60,897 nt of DNA, from the NCBI GenBank assembly GCA_910578385.1, contig CAJTQV010000017.1, positions 1 through 60,897 on the forward strand, read 5' to 3'. The stretch is from an uncultured Muribaculaceae bacterium. GTDB taxonomy: Bacteria; Bacteroidota; Bacteroidia; Bacteroidales; Muribaculaceae. The number at the start of each line of letters is the position of its first letter. Within the stretch, counting starts at the first letter, position 1. The translations under genes and the position numbers were made by a program. The notes under the pieces are model-generated. The model ran no database searches, was not told the origin of the DNA, and worked only from the letters and a program-made list of their open reading frames with translations. This document shows, one piece after another, positions 23,751 through 33,665 of the stretch.

Positions 23751-26177
23751 ATGGCAACACCTACAGAAATCAAGCCGAAATCAACATCCACCCAGACCAC
23801 ATCCAAATCAGGACTCCGCATTCAGGAATTCCTGTTCATCTGTCTGGAACACTGGTGGTGGTTTGTAATCTCTATAGTCGTGTGCATGGCATGCGCATTC
23901 GTCTATCTGAAGAAGACGGCTCCCACCTATGAGAAATCGGCCTCAATACTTATCAAGACAGACTCACAGGGACGCACAATCTCAACAAGCGCCTCGATGT
24001 TTGAGGATCTGGGCATCTCAGCCGGAAACTCATCAACCATCGATGAAGTACAGGTCATCAAGTCGCCCGACCTCATGCGCGAGGTAGTGCGCCGTCTGAA
24101 CCTCAACATGTCTTACACAACCGAAGGCAAGTTCCGCACAATCAATCTTTACGGAAGTCAGCTCCCCATCGAGGTGACAATGCCCGACATGGCAGAGGAA
24201 GATTACGCATCGTTCCACATCAAACTTGAGCGCAACGGAGATTTCACCATCTCTGACATGAATCTGCGTGGCCAGGAATTGAACCGCGCTCCCATCAAAG
24301 GACGCATCGGCACACCCCTCAAGACTCCTCTTGGAACCATATCGGTGACTCCCGCCAAGAACTTCAACGGCGACGAGGCATTCGAGATGACGGTCAGCCA
24401 CAATTCTGTAAAGGGCACAGCCGCCGGACTCAACGGAGCACTCAAGGTAGACACCGACGACAAGTCGTGGAATATGGTCAACATGAGCATAACCGACTGG
24501 TCTCCCGAACGTGCGGAGGATGTTCTCGGACAGCTCATCGCCTCATACAACGACCGCTGGATGCGCGACAAGCGCACACTTGCCGACAATTCAAGCAAGT
24601 TCATCGACGAGCGTGTGCAGTTGCTCCAGAACGAGCTCGGCTCCGTAGACAGTGACATATCGAACTTCAAGAGCACAAACCTTGTGCCCGACGTCGATGC
24701 CGCCGCATCGCTCTACATGAGCCAGGCCACCCAGGCATCGATGGCTCTGAAGAACCTGCGCAATCAGGAATATATGGCAAAGTATATCCGCAACTATCTG
24801 CGCAACACGGAGAATGTCAACAAACTTCTCCCCGCGAGCACAGGTCTGTCAAGCACCGCCATATCAAGCCAGATCGCACAGTACAATACGAAGATTCTCG
24901 AACGCAACAGCCTCGTGTCGCAGAGTAGCGCGACCAACCCGCTTGTAACAGAGATGGACCATGCCCTCGCCGCAATGCGTGGGGCTATCCTCGCCTCAAT
25001 CGACAATGAGATTGAATCTCTCGGCGAACAGATCCGCAGCCAGGAGGGCTTCTCCGGATCGGCTACATCGAAAATCGCGTCGAACCCGAAACAAGCCAAG
25101 TATCTTCTCAGCGTGGAGCGCCAGCAGAAGGTCAAGGAATCTCTTTACCTCTACCTGCTCCAGAAACGCGAGGAGAATCAGCTCAACCAGGCATTCACTT
25201 CCTACAACACCCGTATCGTACGCGAGCCGGACGGTTCCAACGCGCCCATCGCTCCCGACAACGCAGGCACTATGCTGATTGCGTTCCTGATTGGACTCGC
25301 TGCTCCCGCCCTCCTGCTCTTCCAGCGTGAGATGAGCGTGCATGTGGTGCGCGGACGCAAGGATATCAAAGATATGAAGATTCCGTTGGCCGGTGAGCTT
25401 CCCCTCCACAGCAAGAAGCAGAAACTCCCTCGCATCAACCCCGCCAACAAGGATCCCAAGGCGGTTGTAGCCGTCAAGGAGAACTGCCGTAACTCAATCA
25501 ACGAAGCGTTCCGTGTGCTCCGTACCAACCTTGAGTTCATGTTCGGCAACGACGCTACTTCAAGGGTTGTGATGCTGACTTCAGCCAACCCGGGCAGCGG
25601 TAAGACATTCGTCACCTACAACCTCGCCAAGAGTTTCGCCATCAAGGGCAAGAAGGTTATTATCCTTGACCTTGACTTGCGCAAGGCATCAATAAGCAAG
25701 TATGTTGAGAATACCGACAAGGGTATCTCCGACTACCTTGCCAACCGTCTGAACGACATCACCTCGATTATAAATCATGTTCCGGAATGTCCGAACCTGT
25801 CGCTCATCCCGGTGGGAACAATTCCCCCGAACCCCACGGAGTTGCTCTTCAATGAGCGTCTTCACGCTCTGATCGAGGACCTGAAAGTACACTACGATTA
25901 TGTGTTCATAGACTGTCCGCCGGTTGAAGTTGTCGCCGACTCGACAATCATCAGCAAGTTCGCCGACTACACATTGTTCGTGATCCGCGCCGGAGTGCTT
26001 GACCTCTCCATGATTCCGGTAATCGACGGCATGTACGAGAAGGGTGCATATCCCAACATGTCGCTCGTCCTCAACGGAACTGTCAACCCGCGCAATCCAT
26101 ACGCACGCCGTTACGGCAACCCCTACAGCTACGGTTACGGCTATGGCACAGGTTACACATACTCAGGAGAAGAATAA
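23751..26177 (+). CDS. Wzc-like polysaccharide chain-length tyrosine autokinase
   Basis: An 808-residue inner-membrane protein joining a Wzz chain-length domain to a BY-kinase. A first transmembrane helix is at about 30-52 (WWWFVISIVVCMACAFVYL), a long periplasmic coiled coil follows, and the second helix is near 507-525. The kinase has Walker A NPGSGKTF near 611-618, Walker A' ILDLDLRKAS, and Walker B FIDCPP. The tail carries eight Tyr in a cluster (PYARRYGNPYSYGYGYGTGY), the autophosphorylation sites that control polymer length. The start ATG at 23751 follows the Wza stop; an upstream start at 23727 overlaps Wza and is unlikely. Confidence 0.94.
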   Translation: MATPTEIKPKSTSTQTTSKSGLRIQEFLFICLEHWWWFVISIVVCMACAFVYLKKTAPTYEKSASILIKTDSQGRTISTSASMFEDLGISAGNSSTIDEVQVIKSPDLMREVVRRLNLNMSYTTEGKFRTINLYGSQLPIEVTMPDMAEEDYASFHIKLERNGDFTISDMNLRGQELNRAPIKGRIGTPLKTPLGTISVTPAKNFNGDEAFEMTVSHNSVKGTAAGLNGALKVDTDDKSWNMVNMSITDWSPERAEDVLGQLIASYNDRWMRDKRTLADNSSKFIDERVQLLQNELGSVDSDISNFKSTNLVPDVDAAASLYMSQATQASMALKNLRNQEYMAKYIRNYLRNTENVNKLLPASTGLSSTAISSQIAQYNTKILERNSLVSQSSATNPLVTEMDHALAAMRGAILASIDNEIESLGEQIRSQEGFSGSATSKIASNPKQAKYLLSVERQQKVKESLYLYLLQKREENQLNQAFTSYNTRIVREPDGSNAPIAPDNAGTMLIAFLIGLAAPALLLFQREMSVHVVRGRKDIKDMKIPLAGELPLHSKKQKLPRINPANKDPKAVVAVKENCRNSINEAFRVLRTNLEFMFGNDATSRVVMLTSANPGSGKTFVTYNLAKSFAIKGKKVIILDLDLRKASISKYVENTDKGISDYLANRLNDITSIINHVPECPNLSLIPVGTIPPNPTELLFNERLHALIEDLKVHYDYVFIDCPPVEVVADSTIISKFADYTLFVIRAGVLDLSMIPVIDGMYEKGAYPNMSLVLNGTVNPRNPYARRYGNPYSYGYGYGTGYTYSGEE

Positions 26178-26197
26178 TAACCAGAACCAATAACAGA

Positions 26198-26237
26198 AGC
26201 CCTGAGCGTCACCAGACCATGACTGACGCCCGGGGCT
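26198..26237 (+). terminator. Hairpin between wzc and rmlA
   Basis: AGCCCTGAGCGTCA pairs with TGACGCCCGGGGCT with one bulge/mismatch, followed by TTTATC. It may attenuate transcription before the nucleotide-sugar genes, a natural place for UpxY antitermination to matter. Confidence 0.55.
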
Positions 26238-26271
26238 TTATCACAAATTAACGTCTATTCAACAAATCGCC

Positions 26272-27180
26272 ATGAAAGGAATTGTTCTCGCCGGTGGATC
26301 AGGCACCAGGCTCTACCCCATCACAAAGGGTGTAAGCAAGCAGTTGCTTCCGATTTATGATAAACCGATGGTTTACTATCCCATCTCTGTTCTCATGATG
26401 GCAGGCATACGTGAGATTCTCGTCATCTCCACACCCTACGACCTGCCCGGATTCAAGCGTCTGCTCGGTGACGGGTCCGATTACGGCATCCGTATCGAGT
26501 ATGCCGAACAACCCTCTCCCGACGGACTGGCACAGGCTTTCATCATAGGCCGCGAGTTCATCGGCAATGATTCCGCTTGTCTCGTTCTCGGTGACAACAT
26601 ATTCCACGGAGCCGGTCTGACAGGCATACTCAAGGAGGCTGTAAAAGATGCCGAGGAGAACAACAAGGCTACCGTGTTCGGCTACTGGGTAGACGATCCG
26701 GAACGCTACGGTGTCGCTGATTTCGACGCAAACGGCAACTGCCTCTCAATCGAGGAGAAGCCCGCCAACCCGAAATCGAACTACGCAGTTGTGGGCCTCT
26801 ACTTCTACCCCAACAAGGTGGTTGACGTAGCCGCCAACATCAAGCCATCCGCACGCGGCGAACTTGAAATCACGACAGTCAACCAGGCATTCCTCAACGA
26901 CGGCGAATTAAAAGTGCGTGTTCTTCCCCGGGGCTTCGCATGGCTCGACACCGGCACACACGACTCCCTGGCCGAGGCTTCAATCTATGTCGAGGTGCTT
27001 GAAAAGCGGCAGGGACTCAAGATTGCCTGCCTCGAAGGAATCGCCTACCGTCACGGATGGATAGACCGCGAGCGCATGGAAGCCCTCGCACAGCCTATGC
27101 TGAAGAACAGCTATGGCCAATATCTGCTTAAAGTCATAAAAGAACTTGACAGACCCCATTATGAAAATAATAAAGACTGA
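26272..27180 (+). CDS. rfbA: Glucose-1-phosphate thymidylyltransferase (RmlA)
   Basis: A 302-residue nucleotidyltransferase making dTDP-glucose, first step to dTDP-L-rhamnose. The signature GGSGTRLYPIT at 8-18, the KPMVYYPIS motif and the substrate motif EKP(A)NPKSNYAVVGLYFYP are present, and the length equals that of well-known RmlA enzymes. It overlaps rfbC by 20 bases. The remaining enzymes of the pathway, RmlB and RmlD, are not in this window. Confidence 0.96.
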   Translation: MKGIVLAGGSGTRLYPITKGVSKQLLPIYDKPMVYYPISVLMMAGIREILVISTPYDLPGFKRLLGDGSDYGIRIEYAEQPSPDGLAQAFIIGREFIGNDSACLVLGDNIFHGAGLTGILKEAVKDAEENNKATVFGYWVDDPERYGVADFDANGNCLSIEEKPANPKSNYAVVGLYFYPNKVVDVAANIKPSARGELEITTVNQAFLNDGELKVRVLPRGFAWLDTGTHDSLAEASIYVEVLEKRQGLKIACLEGIAYRHGWIDRERMEALAQPMLKNSYGQYLLKVIKELDRPHYENNKD

Positions 27181-27721
27181 CATTGAAGGCCCGATCATCC
27201 TCGAACCGAGAGTTTTCGAGGATGCGCGTGGCTATTTCTTCGAAAGCTATTCAAAAAAAGTGTTCGACGCAGAGGTCATGCCCATTGACTTCGTGCAGGA
27301 CAACGAATCATGCTCCACACGCGGAGTGCTGCGTGGGCTCCACTTCCAGCGTCCTCCGTTCACTCAGGCCAAACTCGTACGCTGCGTGCGCGGTCGTGTG
27401 CTCGACGTTGCAGTTGATATCCGCAAAGGCAGTCCTACATACGGGCAGCATGTTGCAGTCGAGCTGACCGAGGATAATCACCGTCAGATTTTCATTCCCC
27501 ACGGCTTCGCCCATGGTTTCGCGGTGCTGAGCGACACGGCAGTGTTCCAGTACAAGTGCGACAACTACTACGCGCCAGAATCTGACGGGGGCATCTCTAT
27601 TCAGGATGAGTCTTTGGGCATCGACTGGCAAATTGACCCCTCAAACGCCATCCTGTCTCCCAAAGACCTCACACACCCTCTTCTTAAAGATTTCGACTCA
27701 CCGTTTGAATACAAAAGCTGA
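27161..27721 (+). CDS. rfbC: dTDP-4-dehydrorhamnose 3,5-epimerase (RmlC)
   Basis: A 186-residue cupin epimerase acting third in dTDP-rhamnose synthesis. Conserved text: ARGYFFESY, SCSTRGVLRGLHFQRPP (catalytic His in GLHFQ), AKLVRCVRGRVLDVAVDIRKGSP, FIPHGFAHGFAVLSD, and the Tyr-rich YKCDNYYAPE. The ATG at 27161 gives the normal N-terminus MKIIKTDIEGPIILEP; a start at 27146 is less likely. It overlaps the end of rfbA, and the next gene overlaps it. Confidence 0.96.
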   Translation: MKIIKTDIEGPIILEPRVFEDARGYFFESYSKKVFDAEVMPIDFVQDNESCSTRGVLRGLHFQRPPFTQAKLVRCVRGRVLDVAVDIRKGSPTYGQHVAVELTEDNHRQIFIPHGFAHGFAVLSDTAVFQYKCDNYYAPESDGGISIQDESLGIDWQIDPSNAILSPKDLTHPLLKDFDSPFEYKS

Positions 27722-28964
27722 CCATATAGCCACCGCGCTTACCGTGGCCGGAATTGCTCTGCTCTGCATCAATCCCGGCATTACACAGGGGGAGGATAAC
27801 AAGAACCTCCTCCTGTGCGCGGCTATGTGTCTCTCTCCGGCAGTACTTCTCCTCAAAGGCACGCGTGTGATTATTCCTCGTGTGGATCTGCCGTTGCTGG
27901 CAGTCTGCGTGCTGTCGGTCATATGCCCACCGTTGTTTCACCCCGAAAGTGTGAGGTGGATCACGGTATTGTTCACTTGTGCATATTGCGTGTACTTCAT
28001 GATGCTGGCACGGGTGCTACGCATATCATCGTTCACGCCCCATCTCCTTGTGCGTACTATACGCTGGATTATTTACGCCTTTGCCGCCGTGCTTGTCATA
28101 CAGCAATTCTGCGTGCTGACCGGTTTGCCGGTATTCATGTCGGCGATGGTCTATCCCGGGTACCCATGGAAGCTGAACTCACTTACAGCCGAACCGTCGC
28201 ACACCACCGTGACCCTCTGCATGGCGATGTTCACGTTCACACAGACCTGCCGTGCAATCCATCCCGGCGAAAGCCTCTGGAACAATATCCGCAAAAATCC
28301 GATGACATGGCTCTGCTGGGTGTATACAACTTTCATAACCTACAACGCCTCGGCGTTCATCCTGGCCCCCCTCGCATTCATTCCCTATATCACAAAACGG
28401 AACATCACAATTTGGGTTGCCGCTGCCGCCATTGTCCTCGCAGCCGTTCATCTGACCCCTCTCAGAAATTACTGGCAGTTACAAAGGATAATGTGGACCG
28501 CAGAAGCCCTCGTGACCTTCGATGAACAGGCCATAATAGATGCTGACGACAGTGCGGCGATGCGCATCGTGCCGTCAATCTACGGAATCAAGGCTCTCGC
28601 TCATTCCTCAGCCCTGGAATTGGCTGTCGGACATGGTACCGATGCTGACCAGCGAAAACTTCCACCCAGGCCCTGCGATGAGAAACAACGCGGTTTCGCC
28701 GGGGTGTTCTGCATGGCCTACAACTACGGAATTCCCTGCGCCTTGGCATTCTGGGCAGCCATAGGAATGGCAACCCTCACCCGACGCAGATGGACATCGA
28801 TAATAACCTTTTTGTTTGCCCTCCAGCTGTCGGCCGACTACAACATGCAGCTTGTCTGGATGATCATGGCTTTCGGCATGATGTTCAAGTACAGCGTCTG
28901 CGGCAGTCACAGACTCCTCGATACTATCCGGTTTAATCACAACACACATCAAACCTTAATCTGA
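27705..28964 (+). CDS. Wzy-like polysaccharide polymerase / O-antigen ligase-family membrane protein
   Basis: A polytopic membrane protein of about 420 residues with roughly ten transmembrane helices and a large external loop (about 285-330), the layout of O-antigen polymerases and ligases. The loop ends in a conserved-looking stretch GHGTDADQRKLPP and GFAGVFCMAYNYGIPCALAFW. Low conservation is normal for this family. The frame is open from 27606, but an ATG there would overlap rfbC by over 100 bases; TTG at 27705 overlaps by 17 bases and is my tentative start. In this operon it should polymerise the repeat units exported through Wza/Wzc. Confidence 0.75.
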   Translation: MNTKADHIATALTVAGIALLCINPGITQGEDNKNLLLCAAMCLSPAVLLLKGTRVIIPRVDLPLLAVCVLSVICPPLFHPESVRWITVLFTCAYCVYFMMLARVLRISSFTPHLLVRTIRWIIYAFAAVLVIQQFCVLTGLPVFMSAMVYPGYPWKLNSLTAEPSHTTVTLCMAMFTFTQTCRAIHPGESLWNNIRKNPMTWLCWVYTTFITYNASAFILAPLAFIPYITKRNITIWVAAAAIVLAAVHLTPLRNYWQLQRIMWTAEALVTFDEQAIIDADDSAAMRIVPSIYGIKALAHSSALELAVGHGTDADQRKLPPRPCDEKQRGFAGVFCMAYNYGIPCALAFWAAIGMATLTRRRWTSIITFLFALQLSADYNMQLVWMIMAFGMMFKYSVCGSHRLLDTIRFNHNTHQTLI

Positions 28965-28967
28965 ATT

Positions 28968-30056
28968 ATGGCCAAGATACACAGTGGGAAAAAAAGAGTG
29001 GCAGTCATCGGCTCACAGGGTGTTCCGCCCCAATATGGTGGATTCGAAACTCTCGTAGACAATATTATCGGTCATCGCAACAGGAAAGAGGTGGAATACA
29101 CAATCTTCTGTAGCAAGCCCGACATGAAGACTGACCTGAGTACGTACAAAGGTTGCGCCCTGCGATATGTAGATCTTCATGCCCATGGAATGTCGAGCAT
29201 AGCATATGACATACTGTCGATGTTACGTGCTGCAAGAGGTTATGACACCATACTTGTACTCGGTGTCTCGGGATGCGTGTTCCTGCCGATGCTGCGCCTG
29301 ATTTCGGGAGCGAAGATTATTGTTAATATAGACGGTCTGGAACACAAGCGCGACAAATGGCGACCCATGGCAAAACGCTTCCTGAAATTCTCGCTCGACA
29401 CCTGTATACGCTGGGCGCACGAGATAGTCTCGGACAACAAGGGAATCCAGGATTTCGTCCGCGCTCAGTATGGGCGCGAAGCCCATTTCATAGCCTACGG
29501 CGGCGACCACGCGCTCCGCAAAGTCAATTCCACGCGGCAACAGGCCATACTCGACTTCTATGGCGTGCGGAGCGGTGAATATGACCTTAGCATATGCCGC
29601 ATAGAACCGGAGAACAACTGTCACATCACACTTGAGGTCTATGCCGCCAACGGACGGGACATGATGATTATCGGCAACTGGAACCACAGTGACTATTCAC
29701 GTGAGCTGTACACCCGTTACAAACGGTACGGAAACCTGAAACTGATCCGCCCTGTCTATGACCTCGACATACTCTACGCGTTGCGCAACCATGCCCGCTG
29801 CTACGTGCATGGCCACCGTGCGGGCGGCACGAATCCCTCGCTCGTGGAGGCGATGTTCTTCGGCAAGCCCATTTTAGCTTTTGATGTCATCTATAACCGG
29901 GAGACCACAAACAACCATGCATATTACTATACCGACGCTGCAAGTCTGACGGAACTCGCGGCGCGTGCTGACCTCGACGGGAAAGCGACAACCGAGCAGG
30001 CACACGCCGAATACGTATGGCAACGGATAGCACGCCAATATGAAGAGATTTACTGA
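28968..30056 (+). CDS. DUF1972/GT4-type rhamnosyltransferase-like glycosyltransferase
   Basis: A 362-residue GT-B glycosyltransferase. The N-terminal DUF1972 segment is clear: VAVIGSQGVPPQYGGFETLVDNI (about 10-33), with IVNIDGLEHKRDKW near 125-138; the C-terminal nucleotide-sugar half has RAGGTNPSLVEAMFFGKPILAFD near 286-308. Relatives include Cps2F-type beta-1,4-rhamnosyltransferases, which would use the dTDP-rhamnose made through rfbA/rfbC. It begins three bases after the polymerase gene and ends the operon. It is the only sugar transferase in the operon, so others must be encoded elsewhere. Confidence 0.9.
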   Translation: MAKIHSGKKRVAVIGSQGVPPQYGGFETLVDNIIGHRNRKEVEYTIFCSKPDMKTDLSTYKGCALRYVDLHAHGMSSIAYDILSMLRAARGYDTILVLGVSGCVFLPMLRLISGAKIIVNIDGLEHKRDKWRPMAKRFLKFSLDTCIRWAHEIVSDNKGIQDFVRAQYGREAHFIAYGGDHALRKVNSTRQQAILDFYGVRSGEYDLSICRIEPENNCHITLEVYAANGRDMMIIGNWNHSDYSRELYTRYKRYGNLKLIRPVYDLDILYALRNHARCYVHGHRAGGTNPSLVEAMFFGKPILAFDVIYNRETTNNHAYYYTDAASLTELAARADLDGKATTEQAHAEYVWQRIARQYEEIY

Positions 30057-30112
30057 CATCTCCTCATAGCGGCTGTTGACACACTGCTGCAAGACAGGGG
30101 CGGAAATTGGGG

Positions 30113-30143
30113 TTGGTGATTCGTTATTTTTTTTGTAAATTTG
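30113..30143 (+). promoter_or_regulatory. Promoter of the amidase gene
   Basis: TTG at 30113-30115, 20 bases, TAAATTTG at 30136-30143, an exact match to the Bacteroidetes pattern. The predicted start near 30150 gives a leader of about 125 bases, with a possible hairpin (GACATC ... GATGTC, 30169-30198) and ribosome-binding site CAGGAG at 30265-30270. Confidence 0.75.
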
Positions 30144-30275
30144 TTTTCTTAAACGTATGAGTGTCCCGACATCAGTGGCAATGTGCCGCCGATGTCCGGC
30201 ACAGTTGTGTTGCAGGTATGAGCCAAATATCTGTGACATTGCATTTTGCGTATAACATTACTTTCAGGAGTGACT

Positions 30276-33200
30276 ATGAAATTAAAAAGACTGATATACC
30301 TGCTGCTTTGCGCGGTAGTCGCCATCGCCGCGTTTGACGCGGCAGATGCCAATGCGGCTGCAAAAAAAACTAAGGCCTCGACCTCACAATCTTCCAAGAA
30401 AAAGTCGTCGTCGAAGTCAAAAAAATCCAGTTCCTCATCTAAATCAAAGAAGGGAACATCTACTAAAAAATCTTCTTCAAAATCAAAGAAGTCATCGCGC
30501 TCGAAAAGCAAAAAATCGTCGTCGGCCAAGAAACGCAAAAGCCGTAACGTGGCCAAGACAACATACAAGGCTCCACCGAAGGAACAGCCCATGAACGACT
30601 CGCTCACGCTGCTCGTGAACAGCCGGCTCATCGAGAGCATTCCTGCACATCTCAATCCCGGAGGACTCCGCGTGAACAGCGTCAAGCCTAACCGCACGAA
30701 CAAGACTGCGGCTGTCGGACTGAACGAGAATTTCACATACATGCCAGTAACCAAGGGACTGATCGACTCGCTCGCCACAGCTGTCAGACACGCACTCCCG
30801 GACTCACTCTCGGACTACCGCGTGAACCTCAATGTAGGCAACCGCTCGCTGGCGTACTACATTACCAAAGTTGACCTGCTGCCGGAGAAATACCGCCGCA
30901 ACCCAGGTTTTGTCGAGGAGGTGCATCCGCTTGTCACAGCCACCAAGGGCATGGACAACGATATAATAGCCCTCTGGCACTCACATGGCCGTTACTACAA
31001 GAGCGGAGCATGGCAGTGGCAGCGTCCGGTTCTGTTCGGCACGGTCGAGGATATGTTCCCCATGAGTTATATCCTTCCATATGTCGTACCTATGCTTGAG
31101 AACGCCGGTGCATATGTCATGCTTCCCCGCGAACGCGACACCAACCGTCACGAGGTGATTGTCGACAATGACACCAACGACGAAGGACAGATATATTCAC
31201 AGCCCTTCTACAAGGAAGTGAGCGCGGCGGCCAAATGGCAGACCGGCGAGCTGGAAGGCTTCATCTACGACCTGCCTGACTTCCGCGACACCGAGAATCC
31301 GTTCGAGAACGGCACCTACCGCCAGACCACGACCCAGAAAGGGGGCACACCCTCTATCGCGGCATGGTACGCCGATATACCTGAAGATGGTGAATATGCC
31401 GTTTATGTCAGCTACAAGACTCTTCCGAACTCCACCGCCGATGCCCGATACACGGTAAACTACTCAGGCGGCTCGAAAGAGTTCAAGGTAAACCAGCAGA
31501 TGGGAGGCGGTACCTGGATCTACCTCGGCACCTTCCCGCTCGAAAGCGGCTACAGCGACACGGAACCTGTGGTGACTCTCACCAACCTGACCGACGGACA
31601 AGCCGGAACAATCGTTACAGCCGATGCTGTGAAAATCGGCGGCGGCATGGGCAACATTGCCCGCAGTCCCCGACGCAGCGACATAAACTACGACCCCTCG
31701 ACCCCTGACAACAGCCAGCTCGCACAGAACAACACCTCCGATGATGACGAAGAGGGTGACGAGAGTGACGAAGAGGATGAGACAACCGACGAGACCGTTG
31801 ACGAGAGCAGCGACGACATAGCCGACACCGCCGAGCAGACAGCTGAACAGACTCCAAAGACAGCAACCGACAGCAAGGCCAAAGGTCCCGCGCCGACATT
31901 CCGCACATCAGGCATGCCTCGCTATCTGGAAGGAGCACGCTACTGGCTCCACTGGGCCGGATTCCCGGAATATGTCTATTCACCCTATCATGGTGCCGAC
32001 GATTATAAGGATGACTATACAAGCCGTGGACATTGGGTGAATTACCTTGCCGGTGGCTCACGCGTGCTTCCCGGCCGTGAGGGTCTCAACATTCCGGTTG
32101 ACGCAGCTTTCGCTCTCCATACCGATGCCGGAAAGAAAGACAATGACTCTTTCGTCGGTACACTCGGAATCTACTTCACACAGAACGGTGACTCCTACAA
32201 GGATGGCACTCCGCGAATAAACTCCCGTATGCTCACCGACATGGTGATGCAGCAGATCACCAACGATATACGTCGCGAGCATGAACCGGAGTGGACGCGC
32301 CGCTCAATGTGGGACAAGTCGTATGTCGAGGCACGCGTGCCGGAGGTGCCGACTACGCTCATCGAGCTTATGAGCCACCAGAACTATGCCGACATGATCT
32401 ATGGACTCGACCCCAACTTCCGCTTCACCGTGAGCCGCGCAATCTACAAAGGTCTCGCACGCTTCATGGCCAAGCGCAAGGGTCGCGAGGTGGTGATACA
32501 GCCTCTGCCGGTAAACGACTTCATGATCAAGCGCACCAAGGATGACCACTACCGGCTGAGCTGGAAACCGACTCCCGACAAACTGGAACCGACTGCTATG
32601 CCCGACCGCTATATCATAATGGAACGCTCGGGCGATGACCTCGGTTTCCATAAGATCGGAGAGACCAAGTCAACCCATTTCGACATCAAGGTCACCGACC
32701 ACGACATACACAGCTTCTATGTGATAGCAGCCAACGAGGGTGGTACAGCCTTCCCGTCGGAGACACTCGCTCTTCGCGAAGGTCAGAACAACAGCAAGCC
32801 TGTTCTTATCGTGAACGGCTTCACACGCATCAGCGCACCGGCTCACTACTCTTCGGGAGGCACCGCCGGATTTGATTCGGAATCTGATTTCGGGGTGCCC
32901 TACATAAAGGACATCGCGTTCACCGGCCATCAGACAGAGTTCCGCCGCTCGGCCGGAAACAGCTTCGGAGCCAGCGGACAGAGCTACGTGACCCAGATTA
33001 TTGCCGGAAACACTTTCGACTACCCGGCAGTGCATGGAGCCGCACTCTCGGCCAACGGTCTGGGATTCGTTTCATGCTCGGCATCGGCCGTTGAAAACGG
33101 AGAGGTCAAGCTGACAGACTACAAGACAGTGGACCTGATACTCGGCAAGCAGAAGAGCGGCGTGATTGGCAAGGGTCATGACGGAGTACATTACCGTGCA

Positions 33201-33656
33201 TTCCCCGAGAAGCTGAGAAAAGCCGTCGCCCAGTTCGTTGACAAGGGAGGTGACCTGATTGTGAGCGGCGAATATGTCATATCCGACCTGCTCGACTCGC
33301 GCTCCTCGGTTGCCGACCGCGAATTTGCCGCAGAATATCTCGGTGCGGAAAGTGCCGAGAGCGATGACCGCAAGTCCGGACGACTTCGCGACAGCCGCAG
33401 CGGAAAGCAGCTTAAATATTCCTCGACGCTCAACGCCCGCAATTACATCGTGGAGAAACCTGACGTGATCATCCCCGACGCATCGGCACGCACAACCGAG
33501 ATTCTGACATTTGCCGATTCAGGCAAGCGTGCCGGTCAGATTGTTGACCACGGCAAGGGACAGGTGGCAGTCATGACCATACCAATCGAGGCCATGACCG
33601 AACCGGCCGAACGCACCACTCTGCTGCGTGAGATTCTCGACAAGCTGAAGGACTGA
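30276..33656 (+). CDS. Exported amidase_3-like protein split by a golvesin/xanthan-lyase-type domain
   Basis: A 1126-residue exported protein. After the signal peptide there is a very basic Lys/Ser tract (about 28-90). Amidase_3 (N-acetylmuramoyl-L-alanine amidase) motifs then appear in order but interrupted: WHSHGRYY near 234, FGTVEDMF near 254, VVPMLENAGAYVMLPRERDTNRHE near 270-290, then a golvesin-C/Xly-like beta domain (about 360-458), an Asp/Glu-rich linker (about 486-525), FALHTDAG near 611 and TTLIELMSHQNYADM near 692. Likely zinc ligands are His/Glu/His of the first, second and third blocks. A fibronectin III-like domain (742-838) and a GATase-like C-terminal region follow. Start ATG 30276 has CAGGAG upstream. 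Genes of this type are often labelled xanthan lyase; the amidase motifs argue for peptidoglycan. Activity is inferred. Confidence 0.8.
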   Translation: MKLKRLIYLLLCAVVAIAAFDAADANAAAKKTKASTSQSSKKKSSSKSKKSSSSSKSKKGTSTKKSSSKSKKSSRSKSKKSSSAKKRKSRNVAKTTYKAPPKEQPMNDSLTLLVNSRLIESIPAHLNPGGLRVNSVKPNRTNKTAAVGLNENFTYMPVTKGLIDSLATAVRHALPDSLSDYRVNLNVGNRSLAYYITKVDLLPEKYRRNPGFVEEVHPLVTATKGMDNDIIALWHSHGRYYKSGAWQWQRPVLFGTVEDMFPMSYILPYVVPMLENAGAYVMLPRERDTNRHEVIVDNDTNDEGQIYSQPFYKEVSAAAKWQTGELEGFIYDLPDFRDTENPFENGTYRQTTTQKGGTPSIAAWYADIPEDGEYAVYVSYKTLPNSTADARYTVNYSGGSKEFKVNQQMGGGTWIYLGTFPLESGYSDTEPVVTLTNLTDGQAGTIVTADAVKIGGGMGNIARSPRRSDINYDPSTPDNSQLAQNNTSDDDEEGDESDEEDETTDETVDESSDDIADTAEQTAEQTPKTATDSKAKGPAPTFRTSGMPRYLEGARYWLHWAGFPEYVYSPYHGADDYKDDYTSRGHWVNYLAGGSRVLPGREGLNIPVDAAFALHTDAGKKDNDSFVGTLGIYFTQNGDSYKDGTPRINSRMLTDMVMQQITNDIRREHEPEWTRRSMWDKSYVEARVPEVPTTLIELMSHQNYADMIYGLDPNFRFTVSRAIYKGLARFMAKRKGREVVIQPLPVNDFMIKRTKDDHYRLSWKPTPDKLEPTAMPDRYIIMERSGDDLGFHKIGETKSTHFDIKVTDHDIHSFYVIAANEGGTAFPSETLALREGQNNSKPVLIVNGFTRISAPAHYSSGGTAGFDSESDFGVPYIKDIAFTGHQTEFRRSAGNSFGASGQSYVTQIIAGNTFDYPAVHGAALSANGLGFVSCSASAVENGEVKLTDYKTVDLILGKQKSGVIGKGHDGVHYRAFPEKLRKAVAQFVDKGGDLIVSGEYVISDLLDSRSSVADREFAAEYLGAESAESDDRKSGRLRDSRSGKQLKYSSTLNARNYIVEKPDVIIPDASARTTEILTFADSGKRAGQIVDHGKGQVAVMTIPIEAMTEPAERTTLLREILDKLKD

Positions 33657-33665
33657 CTCTCCAAA

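Noticed and set aside
30149..30778. Minus-strand Phe/Asp-rich frame of 209 residues
   Set aside because: Antisense of the Lys/Ser tract of the amidase gene; low complexity produced by the sense codons.
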